Assembly: GCA_033875255.1 (NCBI GenBank)
Contig: JAWZSN010000020.1
Location: 1 to 64,000 of the forward strand
Origin: Marinimicrococcus sp033875255
GTDB lineage: Bacteria; Pseudomonadota; Alphaproteobacteria; Geminicoccales; Geminicoccaceae
Length of the DNA: 64,000 bases
Reading direction: 5' to 3'
Shown: in pieces, positions 7,846-14,961 of the stretch
Layout of the letters: every line of letters begins with the position of its first letter
Position numbering within the stretch: position 1 is the first letter of the stretch
Position numbers and translations under genes: made by a program
Notes under the pieces: generated by a model
The model's database searches: none
The model's input: the letters and a program-made list of their open reading frames with translations, nothing else
Told to the model about the DNA's origin: nothing

Positions 7846-7857
7846 CTACCATGGTAG
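7846..7857. promoter_or_regulatory. 12-bp perfect palindrome, possible operator
   Basis: CTACCATGGTAG is fully self-complementary and lies between two divergent genes, about 155 bases upstream of the SGNH start and 310 upstream of the RTX start. Dimeric repressors bind such sites, but no regulator gene is next to it, so the assignment is tentative. Confidence 0.3.
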
Positions 7858-8027
7858 GCCTTGGCGATGGCCGCTGAGGATAACAGGGATGACGTGCCCC
7901 GCCAAAACATCTCGCGCACAAAGGGCGCGTAGTCGCGCCGAAAACTTAAACCAGAAGTTTAAATCGGGCGCGGAAGGTCGCTGCGTGCAAGGTTCTTTGC
8001 GGGTTTGAAGCTCCTCGCAATAATCGT

Positions 8028-8056
8028 TTGTTATCAGTGCTTTAACTGTGTATGAT
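8028..8056 (+). promoter_or_regulatory. Sigma-70-like promoter of the RTX gene
   Basis: TTGTTA (8028-8033) and TATGAT (8051-8056) are separated by exactly 17 bases, in the AT-rich part of the intergenic region, 112 bases before the proposed ATG. The -10 box matches the consensus at five of six positions and the -35 at four. Confidence 0.5.
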
Positions 8057-8167
8057 AAGTTCAAGCGAAGGCTCAGAAGCGGTCGTCGCAGCAAAAGGCG
8101 GGTCCCTTCATCGCAAGCGCAACAGGGAGTCCCGGCAACGGGTCCCGGGGCTGGGGAGTGGCGCGCG

Positions 8168-9964
8168 ATGCATGCTTTGACCATCGGTCCGGCGGGCCCG
8201 CCGCGACGCCGCGCACGGCGCCGGCTGGCCGACGGGCTCGCCGTGACGACGCCGTTGGCGGCTACCTTCATGGGCTTTTTGGTGATGCGCCAGGGTGCGT
8301 TCGCCGGCGAGCTGCCGGCCGAGGCAGACCAGGACCCGGCGCTGCCCGCGGATCGGGCGGGTGAGGCGGGCTGGCTGCCGGGCGCCGGCGCTATCGGCCG
8401 CACGGGCGGTTCCGGCGCGCTGCCGGCTTTCAGCGCACCGGGCTCGCTGCTGGACGCCGGCGGGCTGATCGAGCCTCGCGCGCTGGCGGCGCCGGGTGGT
8501 GCGGCGCGCTTTGCCGACAGCGGCTTCGCATCGCGGCATCCCGTGCCGGCCCCGGCCGCCGAGATCCTGCCGGAGGGCAGCCGGCCTGCCGCGGCAGCGG
8601 CGCCCGAGATCGCCATGACCCAGGTCACGCTGCCGCCGATGCCGCTGCCCGAGGAGCCCGAGGTCGAGGATCCCGACGAGGATCTCGGGCCGATCGGCGA
8701 GCATGTCGAGGGCGACACCGGGAACGACACGCTGATCGGCACCGAGGCCGAGGACACGCTCATCGGCGGTGCCGGCGACGACCGGCTCGAGGGACGCGGC
8801 GGCCGCGACACGCTCTATGGCGGCGCCGGCGACGACATGCTGCTGGGCGGTGCCGGCGACGACAGGCTGGATGGCGGCGAGGGCGACGACCGCCTCGAGG
8901 GCGAGGCGGGCGATGACGTGCTGGAAGGCGGCGAGGGCGACGATGTGCTCCTCGGCGGCGTCGGCAGCGACCGGCTCTCGGGTGGCCCCGGCAACGACTT
9001 CCTCGATGGCGGGCCGGGCGCCGACGATCTCTCCGGCGGTGCCGGCGACGATATGCTGGTGATCGACGAGGTCGGCGACATCGCCCGCGACGAGGGCGGC
9101 GGCAACGACACGCTGGTGGTGGCCGAGCCGTGGAGCGGCTCGCTGGCCAAGGCGTTCCCGACCCTCGCGCCGGCCGGAACCGCCACCTTCCTGATCGGCG
9201 ACAGCGTGACCGCCAAGACGCTGCCGGCGGGATACGAGAGCTTCCGCCAGCAGGTTCATGGCGGCATCGAGAACGTTCGGCTGGAAGGCATCGCGGCGCA
9301 CGACGTGATCGGCGACGGCCGCGCCAACATCATCGAGGGCAATGCGGGCGACAACCGGCTTCATGGCGGGGCGGGCGACGATCGCCTGCTCGGCGGCGAC
9401 GGCGACGACATGCTGTGGGGCGGCGACGGTGACGACTGGCTCGACGGCGGCGCCGGGCAGGACATTCTCTATGGCGGCGCCGGCGACGACACGTTCGTGC
9501 TGGGCCTGGCCGAGAGCAGCACGGTCTTCGATCACGAGGGGCGCAACACGCTGCGGCTCGAGGGGGCGCAGGAGGACCTGCTCTCGGCCTTCCTCGACGG
9601 CGGCGACCTGCGGCTGCTCCATGACGGGGTCGAGGTGGCCCTGCTCAAGGACTATGCCGGGCACGAGGATGCCTTCGCCGGCATCGACCTCGGCCACGGG
9701 CCGCGCGATCTGGCCGGGCTCATCCGGGGGGGCGAGGCCGACCTGCTCGCCGACTTCATGCCACAGCCCGGCGAGCTGCCCGAGGCGCGCCAGGCGGTGG
9801 CGCCGGAGGCCCAGGCGGCCGACCCGCCCGAGCTCGACATGCTGGCGCTGGCCTCGGCCGATCTGTGGGCGGCTGCCGACGTCCTGCCGCATGGCGGGGC
9901 CGGGGAGGCAGGGGACGGCTGGGCGCGGGCGGCGCGCGAGGAGCGGACGGCGGCCGGTGCGTGA
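8168..9964 (+). CDS. RTX-type calcium-binding repeat protein
   Basis: ATG 8168 follows GGGGAG by nine bases and gives 598 residues. An Arg-rich N-terminus and a hydrophobic stretch (LAVTTPLAATFMGFLVM) precede a Pro/Ala/Glu-rich linker. Two blocks of nonapeptide repeats of the GGAGDDRLE type follow, at about residues 178-300 and 385-445. These form the calcium-binding beta-roll of hemolysin-like secreted proteins. The spacer between the blocks and the C-terminal 150 residues match no domain I recognise. Such proteins usually leave the cell by a type I secretion system, but no exporter genes are adjacent. The hydrophobic N-terminus is unusual for a type I substrate and may anchor it or be a Sec signal. 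Adhesion or surface-layer roles are possible. Confidence 0.85.
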   Translation: MHALTIGPAGPPRRRARRRLADGLAVTTPLAATFMGFLVMRQGAFAGELPAEADQDPALPADRAGEAGWLPGAGAIGRTGGSGALPAFSAPGSLLDAGGLIEPRALAAPGGAARFADSGFASRHPVPAPAAEILPEGSRPAAAAAPEIAMTQVTLPPMPLPEEPEVEDPDEDLGPIGEHVEGDTGNDTLIGTEAEDTLIGGAGDDRLEGRGGRDTLYGGAGDDMLLGGAGDDRLDGGEGDDRLEGEAGDDVLEGGEGDDVLLGGVGSDRLSGGPGNDFLDGGPGADDLSGGAGDDMLVIDEVGDIARDEGGGNDTLVVAEPWSGSLAKAFPTLAPAGTATFLIGDSVTAKTLPAGYESFRQQVHGGIENVRLEGIAAHDVIGDGRANIIEGNAGDNRLHGGAGDDRLLGGDGDDMLWGGDGDDWLDGGAGQDILYGGAGDDTFVLGLAESSTVFDHEGRNTLRLEGAQEDLLSAFLDGGDLRLLHDGVEVALLKDYAGHEDAFAGIDLGHGPRDLAGLIRGGEADLLADFMPQPGELPEARQAVAPEAQAADPPELDMLALASADLWAAADVLPHGGAGEAGDGWARAAREERTAAGA

Positions 9965-9996
9965 GCCGGGCAAAGGCGGTCGCACCCGGGCTCGGC

Positions 9997-10025
9997 TTTA
10001 CGCTGGCATGGGCATTCTCTATAAA
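9997..10025 (+). promoter_or_regulatory. Sigma-70-like promoter of the histidine operon
   Basis: TTTACG (9997-10002), a 17-base spacer and TATAAA (10020-10025) form a good promoter between the RTX gene and hisG. Transcription would start near 10032. That argues against the most upstream hisG start (TTG 10040) and for the start at 10082. No leader peptide or attenuator hairpin is obvious in the short leader. Confidence 0.5.
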
Positions 10026-10081
10026 CCCGGCGCGCCCTCTTGCGCGCATCGAGCAAGCCTATCGCCCTGTCGAGAGATCCG

Positions 10082-10960
10082 TTGCGCAGCACCGCCCCCA
10101 CCAGTGGCCTCGTCCATCTCGCCCTGCCCAAGGGGCGCATGCAGGAAAATGTCCTGCGGCTCCTGGGCGACGCCGGCATCCGCCTGACCTTCGACAAGCG
10201 CGGCTACCGGCCCTCGATCTCCCTGGACGGCTTCGAGGCCAAGATCCTCAAGCCCCAGAACATCGTCGAGATGCTGCATGCCGGCTCCCGCGACGTGGGC
10301 TTCGCCGGCGCGGACTGGATCGCCGAGCAGGGTGCCGAGCTGGTCGAGCTGCTCGACACCGGGCTCGACCCGGTGCGCATCGTGGCCGCTGCCGGCCCCG
10401 AGTGCCTGGAGAACGGCAAGCTCCCCGCGCGCCCCTTCGTGGTGGCCACCGAATATGAACGGCTGGCGCGCCGCTGGCTCGACGCCAACGGTCACGACGC
10501 CCGCGTGATCCGCTCCTACGGCGCCACCGAGGTGTTCCCGCCCGAGGACGCCGACTGCATCGTCGACAACACCGCCACCGGCGCCACGCTCAAGGCCAAC
10601 GGCCTCCTGATCGTCGACGAGGTGATGCGCAGCTCGACCCGGCTCGTGGCCCATCCGCGCTCGCTGGAGCATCCCGAGAAGCGCGCCACCATCGAGCATC
10701 TCGTGCTGCTGCTGCGCTCGGTGCTGGACGCCCGGCGGCGCGTCATGATCGAGGTCAACGTCCCGACCGCCAGCCTCGAGGCGGTGGTCGGGGTGCTGCC
10801 CTGCATGCGCGAGCCGACGATCGCGCCGCTGCATCACGAGGCCGGCTTCGCCGTCAAGGCGGCGGTGCCGCGCGCCGACCTGCCGGAGCTGATCCGCGCC
10901 ATCAAGGAGCGCGGCGGCACCGACATCGTGGTCTCCGGGATCGCCCAGATCGTACCCTGA
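10082..10960 (+). CDS. hisG: ATP phosphoribosyltransferase, long form
   Basis: It catalyses the first step of histidine synthesis, joining ATP and PRPP. The protein has 292 residues from TTG 10082. LVHLALPKGRMQEN opens the catalytic domain, and SYGATEVFPPEDADCIVDNT is the PRPP-binding region. The last 75 residues (RRVMIEVNVPTASLEAVVGV to GGTDIVVSGIAQIVP) are the HisG_C regulatory domain. This makes it the long, self-sufficient form that does not need HisZ, unlike the short form common in alphaproteobacteria. The start is uncertain: TTG 10040 is upstream, but it sits almost on the predicted transcription start. It is the first gene of the operon. Confidence 0.93.
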   Translation: MRSTAPTSGLVHLALPKGRMQENVLRLLGDAGIRLTFDKRGYRPSISLDGFEAKILKPQNIVEMLHAGSRDVGFAGADWIAEQGAELVELLDTGLDPVRIVAAAGPECLENGKLPARPFVVATEYERLARRWLDANGHDARVIRSYGATEVFPPEDADCIVDNTATGATLKANGLLIVDEVMRSSTRLVAHPRSLEHPEKRATIEHLVLLLRSVLDARRRVMIEVNVPTASLEAVVGVLPCMREPTIAPLHHEAGFAVKAAVPRADLPELIRAIKERGGTDIVVSGIAQIVP

Positions 10961-11033
10961 CCCCGTGCCGGGCCGGGAGCCGCCCGACGCTGGTGCTGCC
11001 CGAGCCCGGTCCTGCCCTGCTGAGGTGGCTGCC

Positions 11034-11633
11034 TTGAGCGAAGATACTGACGACCGCACCGCCCGGGTCGAGCGGCATACCGGCGAGACCCTGGTCCGCG
11101 CCGCCCTGGTCCTGGACGGCAGCGGCGAGGCCGAGATCGACACCGGCATCGGCTTTCTCGACCACATGCTGAGCGCGCTGGCCAAGCACTCGCGGATCGA
11201 CATCGCGCTTTCCTGCGAGGGCGATCTCGAGGTCGACGACCACCACACCGTCGAGGACTGCGCCATCACCCTGGGCATGGCGCTCGACGCCGCCCTGGGC
11301 GAGCGCCGCGGCATCCGTCGTTTCGGCACTGCCCACGCCCCGCTCGACGAGGCGCTGGCGCGGGTCGTCCTCGACCTTTCCGGCCGGCCCTCGCCGCATG
11401 TCTTTCTCGACCTGCGGCGCGAGAAGCTGGGCGATGTGGCGTGCGAGAACATCACCCATTTCTTCAACTCGCTCGCGGTGGCCGGCCGCATGGCCCTTCA
11501 CGTCGACATGATCCGCGGCGAGAACGACCATCACCGCGCCGAGGCGGCCTTCAAGGCGCTGGCGCTGGCGCTGCGCGAGGCGGTAGCATCGACCGGTTCG
11601 GCCGAGGTGCCGAGCACCAAGGGCGTGCTCTGA
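11034..11633 (+). CDS. hisB: Imidazoleglycerol-phosphate dehydratase
   Basis: The 199-residue monofunctional enzyme dehydrates imidazoleglycerol phosphate to imidazole-acetol phosphate. Family motifs are present: GIGFLDHMLSALAKHS, DDHHTVEDCAITLG, and the metal-binding pair ending ENDHHRAEAAFKALALAL. There is no histidinol-phosphatase domain, so that step is encoded elsewhere. The TTG at 11034 is preceded by GAGGTGG at good spacing; upstream in-frame codons look non-coding. It lies 73 bases after hisG. Confidence 0.93.
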   Translation: MSEDTDDRTARVERHTGETLVRAALVLDGSGEAEIDTGIGFLDHMLSALAKHSRIDIALSCEGDLEVDDHHTVEDCAITLGMALDAALGERRGIRRFGTAHAPLDEALARVVLDLSGRPSPHVFLDLRREKLGDVACENITHFFNSLAVAGRMALHVDMIRGENDHHRAEAAFKALALALREAVASTGSAEVPSTKGVL

Positions 11634-11686
11634 GCGCGGCCGCACCGGCGGCCCGTGCCGCCCCGTTCCCCGAGGTGTCGTGATCC

Positions 11687-12280
11687 ATGGCTGAGGTTCT
11701 GATCGTCCCGACGGGGACCGCCAACATCGCCTCGGTCCAGGCGGCGTTCCGCCGGCTGGGCGCCGAGCCGGTGGTGAGCGAGGACCCCGAGAAGGTGCGC
11801 AAGGCCGGGCGGGTCATGCTGCCGGGCGTGGGCGCCTTCGGCAGCTCGCTCCGGCGGCTGCTCGAGCACGGGCTCGCCGCGGCCCTGCGCGAGCGGATCG
11901 CCGCCGACCGGCCGACCATGGCGATCTGCGTCGGCCACCAGCTTCTGTTCGCCGAGAGCGAGGAGAGCCCCGGCGTCACCGGCCTGGGCGTCGTGGCCTC
12001 CGTGGTCGGGCGTTTTCCGGCCGGCGTACGGGTCCCGCAGTTCGGCTGGAATCTCGTGCGGCCGGAGGAAGGCTGCAACCTGCTCGAGGAAGGCTGGGCC
12101 TATTTCGCCAACAGCTACCGCGCCCTCGAGGCGCCGGGCTGGAAGGTGGCGACGGCCGAGCATGGCGGCCCGTTCGTGGCGGCCATGGAGCGCGGCAACG
12201 TCGTGGGCTGCCAGTTCCACCCCGAGCTTTCCGGCGCCTACGGGCAGGCGCTGCTGTCCCGCTGGCTGGAGCTGCGCTGA
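11687..12280 (+). CDS. hisH: Imidazole glycerol phosphate synthase, glutaminase subunit
   Basis: The 197-residue class I glutamine amidotransferase feeds ammonia to HisF. The nucleophile lies in MAICVGHQLLFAES, with an unusual VGHQL where most enzymes have LGMQ or MGMQ. The His-Glu pair is in CQFHPELSGAYG, and the oxyanion/interface region is LPGVGAFG. GAGGTG precedes ATG 11687. Its TGA overlaps the hisF ATG, consistent with translational coupling of the two subunits. Confidence 0.93.
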   Translation: MAEVLIVPTGTANIASVQAAFRRLGAEPVVSEDPEKVRKAGRVMLPGVGAFGSSLRRLLEHGLAAALRERIAADRPTMAICVGHQLLFAESEESPGVTGLGVVASVVGRFPAGVRVPQFGWNLVRPEEGCNLLEEGWAYFANSYRALEAPGWKVATAEHGGPFVAAMERGNVVGCQFHPELSGAYGQALLSRWLELR

Positions 12281-13032
12281 TGCTGGCTGCCCGCATCATC
12301 CCCTGTCTCGACGTCAGCCATGGCCGGGTGGTCAAGGGTGTGCGCTTCCAGGGGCTTCGCGACGCCGGCGATCCGGCCGAGCGGGCCCGGCTCTACGAGG
12401 AGCAGGGCGCCGACGAGCTGGTCATCCTCGACGTCTCGGCCACGCCCGAAGGGCGCGGCAACCAGCTCGAGACCATTCGCCGGGTGCGCGAGGTGCTGTC
12501 GATTCCCTTGACCGTAGGCGGTGGTATCCGCGAGGTCGACGACGCCTGGCATCTTCTCGAGGCCGGCGCCGACAAGGTTTCCGTCAACACGGCGGCGGTC
12601 GCCCGGCCCGAGCTGTTGAGCGAGATCGCCGAGCGCTTCGGCCGGCAGTGCTGCGTGCTGGCGATCGATGCCGCGACCCGTGACGGCCGCTTCGAGGTGC
12701 TGATCAGGGGCGGCCGCGAGCCCACCGGCATCGAGGCCGTGGGCTGGGCGCAAGAGGCCGAGCGCCGGGGAGCGGGCGAGATCCTGCTCACCTCCTGGGA
12801 CAAGGACGGGACCCGCTCGGGCTACGACCTGCCGCTCACCGGCGCCGTCGCCCATGCGGTGCAGGTGCCGGTGATCGCCTCGGGCGGCGCCGACAGCGCC
12901 GAGCATCTCCGCCAGGCCTTCGAGGCCGGCGCCGATGCGGTGCTGGCCGCCTCCATCTTCCACGACGGCGACCTCACCGTGGGCGACGTCAAGCTCTATC
13001 TGCAGGACCACGGGATCCGCATCAGGCCGTGA
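12280..13032 (+). CDS. hisF: Imidazole glycerol phosphate synthase, cyclase subunit
   Basis: This 250-residue TIM barrel produces imidazoleglycerol phosphate and AICAR using ammonia from HisH. The catalytic aspartates are visible in IIPCLDVSHGRVVKGVRF and TSWDKDGTRSGYDL. The phosphate-binding GGGIREVDD and ASGGADSAEHL loops are intact. Its start overlaps the hisH stop and its end overlaps the start of the hisA fusion, so the four downstream genes are translated as a tight unit. Confidence 0.95.
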   Translation: MLAARIIPCLDVSHGRVVKGVRFQGLRDAGDPAERARLYEEQGADELVILDVSATPEGRGNQLETIRRVREVLSIPLTVGGGIREVDDAWHLLEAGADKVSVNTAAVARPELLSEIAERFGRQCCVLAIDAATRDGRFEVLIRGGREPTGIEAVGWAQEAERRGAGEILLTSWDKDGTRSGYDLPLTGAVAHAVQVPVIASGGADSAEHLRQAFEAGADAVLAASIFHDGDLTVGDVKLYLQDHGIRIRP

Positions 13033-14273
13033 TCGTACCCAGCATCGACCTCCAGGGCGGCCAGGCCGTCCAGCTCGTCGGCGGCGAGAAGAAGGCCATC
13101 GACGCCGGCGACCCGCTGCCCATCGCCGAGCGCTTCACGCTGGCCGGCGAGATCGCCGTGATCGATCTCGACGCCGCCCTGCGCACCGGCTCCAACGCCA
13201 CCTTGGTGGAGGCGCTGGTGCGCCGCTTCGCCTGCCGGGTGGGCGGCGGCATCCGCGACATCGACGCGGCCGTCCGCTGGCTCGACCTCGGCGCCCGCCA
13301 GGTCATCCTGGGCACCATGGCCAAGCCCGAGATCCTGGCGAAGCTGCCGCGCGAGCGGGTGATCGCGGCGCTCGACGCGAGAAACGGCGAGGTGGTGGTC
13401 GAGGGCTGGAAGGAGGCCACCGGCCGCGGAATCCTCGAGCGGGTGGCCGAGCTCAGGGAGCACGTCTCGGGCTTCCTCGTGACCTTCGTCGAACGCGAGG
13501 GCAGGCTCGGCGGGACCAATCTGGAGCTTGCCCGCGAGATCGTCGAGGCGGCCGGCAAGGACTGCCGGGTGACCATCGCCGGCGGCGTCACGACGGCCGA
13601 GGAGATCAGGGCGCTGGACGAGATCGGCGCCGATGCCCAGGTGGGCATGGCGCTCTATACGGGCAGGCTCGATCTCGCCGACGCCATCATGGCGCCGCTC
13701 TCGACCGACCGGGCCGACGGGCTCTATCCGACCGTGGTGGTCGACGAGCGCAACGTGGCGCTGGGCCTGGTCTATTCCTCGAAGGAGTCGATCCGCGAGG
13801 CGGTGCGGCGGCGCATGGGGGTCTACCAGTCGCGCTCGCGCGGCCTCTGGGTCAAGGGCGAGAGCAGCGGCGCCACCCAGGAGCTGCTGCGCATCGACCT
13901 CGACTGCGACCGCGACGGCGCCCGCTTCGTGGTGCGCCAGAAGGGGCCCGGCTTCTGCCATCTCGACACCCATTCCTGCTGGGGCGAGGCGGCCGGCCTC
14001 ACCCGGCTGATGCGGGTGCTCGAGGCGCGCCGCGCCGACGCGCCGGAGGGCAGCTACACCGCCCGCCTGTTCGCCGACAAGGCGCTACTCGCTGCCAAGC
14101 TGCGCGAGGAGGCCGAGGAGCTGACCCAGGCGACGTCCCGCGAGGACGTGGTCTGGGAGGCCGCCGACGTGCTCTACTTCACCCTGGCGCGGCTCGCTCG
14201 CGAGGGCATCGATCTGGCCGAGGTGGAGGCCCATCTCGACCGCCGCGCCCTCAAGGTCACGCGGCGCGGCTGA
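13029..14273 (+). CDS. hisA/hisI/hisE: Trifunctional HisA-HisI-HisE fusion
   Basis: The 414-residue protein joins three histidine-pathway enzymes. Residues 1-222 are the HisA isomerase barrel: catalytic Asp7 in SIDLQGG and Asp116 in ALDARNG, phosphate loops VGGGIRD and IAGGVTT. Residues 228-320 are phosphoribosyl-AMP cyclohydrolase (HisI): metal-binding DCDRD at 292-296, and Cys310 and Cys317 in GFCHLDTHSCWG. Residues 325-410 are phosphoribosyl-ATP pyrophosphatase (HisE): KLREEAEELTQA and WEAADVLYFTLARLA. The cyclohydrolase sequence (GLVYSSKESI, GVYQSRSRGLW) and the ending ALKVTRRG resemble fungal His4 rather than typical bacterial HisIE. ATG 13029 overlaps the hisF stop. All visible catalytic residues are present. 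Confidence 0.93.
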   Translation: MIVPSIDLQGGQAVQLVGGEKKAIDAGDPLPIAERFTLAGEIAVIDLDAALRTGSNATLVEALVRRFACRVGGGIRDIDAAVRWLDLGARQVILGTMAKPEILAKLPRERVIAALDARNGEVVVEGWKEATGRGILERVAELREHVSGFLVTFVEREGRLGGTNLELAREIVEAAGKDCRVTIAGGVTTAEEIRALDEIGADAQVGMALYTGRLDLADAIMAPLSTDRADGLYPTVVVDERNVALGLVYSSKESIREAVRRRMGVYQSRSRGLWVKGESSGATQELLRIDLDCDRDGARFVVRQKGPGFCHLDTHSCWGEAAGLTRLMRVLEARRADAPEGSYTARLFADKALLAAKLREEAEELTQATSREDVVWEAADVLYFTLARLAREGIDLAEVEAHLDRRALKVTRRG

Positions 14274-14298
14274 AGGCCGGCGCGGCGCGCCACAGGCT

Positions 14299-14336
14299 GC
14301 AGCCGGCAGCCCGGAAAGCGCCGGAGAGCCGGCTGC
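14299..14336 (+). terminator. Possible terminator hairpin of the histidine operon
   Basis: A perfect 9-bp inverted repeat (GCAGCCGGC, 14299-14307; GCCGGCTGC, 14328-14336) lies 25 bases after the fusion gene. It has no T tract, so on its own it would be weak; the terminator-like repeat E follows 21 bases later. Confidence 0.35.
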
Positions 14337-14357
14337 GCTTGTGAGGGCGGCGCCATG

Positions 14358-14397
14358 CAAGGCGCTGCGCGCGGCTTTCTCTTCGCGTTCTCGTCAG
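14358..14397 (+). terminator. Dispersed terminator-like repeat, copy E
   Basis: CAAGGCGCTGCGCGCGGCTT, a pyrimidine-rich tract and a closing GTCAG match copies B and F. It lies 84 bases downstream of the histidine operon, in the gap where that operon meets the convergent acetyltransferase gene, and is oriented to stop the operon. Confidence 0.5.
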
Positions 14398-14472
14398 TTG
14401 GCGGCGGTGGGCGGTCACCAAGGGCCGCATGGTGCCGCCGCAGCTTGCATGCGCCCAGCCATGGCGGCAGGC

Positions 14473-14961
14473 CTACTCGAAGGCTGCGAAGGCCGCCGCG
14501 TAGGCGGCCTCCGGCTCCTTGGCGGCGAGCGCGCCGGGGCGCAGCTCCAGCGCCTGGAGGAACGGGCCCGAGAACGGCGAGCGGAAGGGTGCTGCCTGCG
14601 CCGCGGTGAAGCCGAAGCGGCCGTAGAAGGCGGGCTCGCCCAGCACGAAGACACCCTGCCAGCCTTCGCTGCAGGCCCGCGCGAGGCCGGCCTCGACCAG
14701 CGCCGAGCCGAGCCCGGAGCCCTGCCTCGAGGGCTTCACGGCGAGCGGTGCGAGGCCGAGCGTGCCGGGCGGCGCCCGCATCCGCGAGAGCACGAGATGG
14801 CCGGCGGGGCCTTCCTCCAGCTCGGCCACCAGGGCGATCGCGATGTCACCGTCCCGGCGCAGGGCGTCCACGAGGTCGGCTTCGGCCGGGCCGCCGAACG
14901 CCGCCTCGAGGAGCGCGCGCAGGGCAGGATGGTCGGCAGGCCGCTCCTCGCGGATGATCAT
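14473..14961 (-). CDS. GNAT-family N-acetyltransferase
   Basis: This 162-residue protein has one GNAT fold, the acetyl-CoA-dependent acyltransferase family. LAPLAVKPSRQGSGLGSALV is the acetyl-CoA pyrophosphate-binding motif A (Q-x-x-G-x-G/A). FVLGEPAFYGRFGF is typical of the YhbS-like subgroup. The substrate is unknown. ATG 14961 overlaps the TGA of the upstream GGDEF gene (ATGA), so it is probably translated by coupling and the two are co-transcribed. Confidence 0.85.
   Translation of the reverse strand: MIIREERPADHPALRALLEAAFGGPAEADLVDALRRDGDIAIALVAELEEGPAGHLVLSRMRAPPGTLGLAPLAVKPSRQGSGLGSALVEAGLARACSEGWQGVFVLGEPAFYGRFGFTAAQAAPFRSPFSGPFLQALELRPGALAAKEPEAAYAAAFAAFE

Larger units (their letters stand above)
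7693..8167. other. Divergent intergenic region between the SGNH and RTX genes
   Basis: This 475-base region is locally AT-richer than its surroundings (7930-8060). It contains a perfect 12-bp palindrome CTACCATGGTAG (7846-7857), an inverted repeat AAACTT-N7-AAGTTT (7942-7947 and 7955-7960) and a good sigma-70-like promoter for the RTX gene (listed separately). No gene is supported; short frames here are poor in coding signal. Confidence 0.55.

Noticed and set aside
7946..7962. TTAA...TTAA pair resembling a CtrA box
   Set aside because: The two TTAA halves are nine bases apart instead of seven, and the context lacks the final C of the consensus.
8700..9500. Regular short repeats that could suggest a CRISPR array
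   Set aside because: The repeats are in frame, encode GGxGxD nonapeptides and have no unique spacers of constant length.
13029..13700. Apparent loss of a catalytic Asp in the HisA domain (VTFVEREG where many have a TD-type motif)
   Set aside because: The two catalytic aspartates of HisA are those in SIDLQGG and ALDARNG, and both are present.
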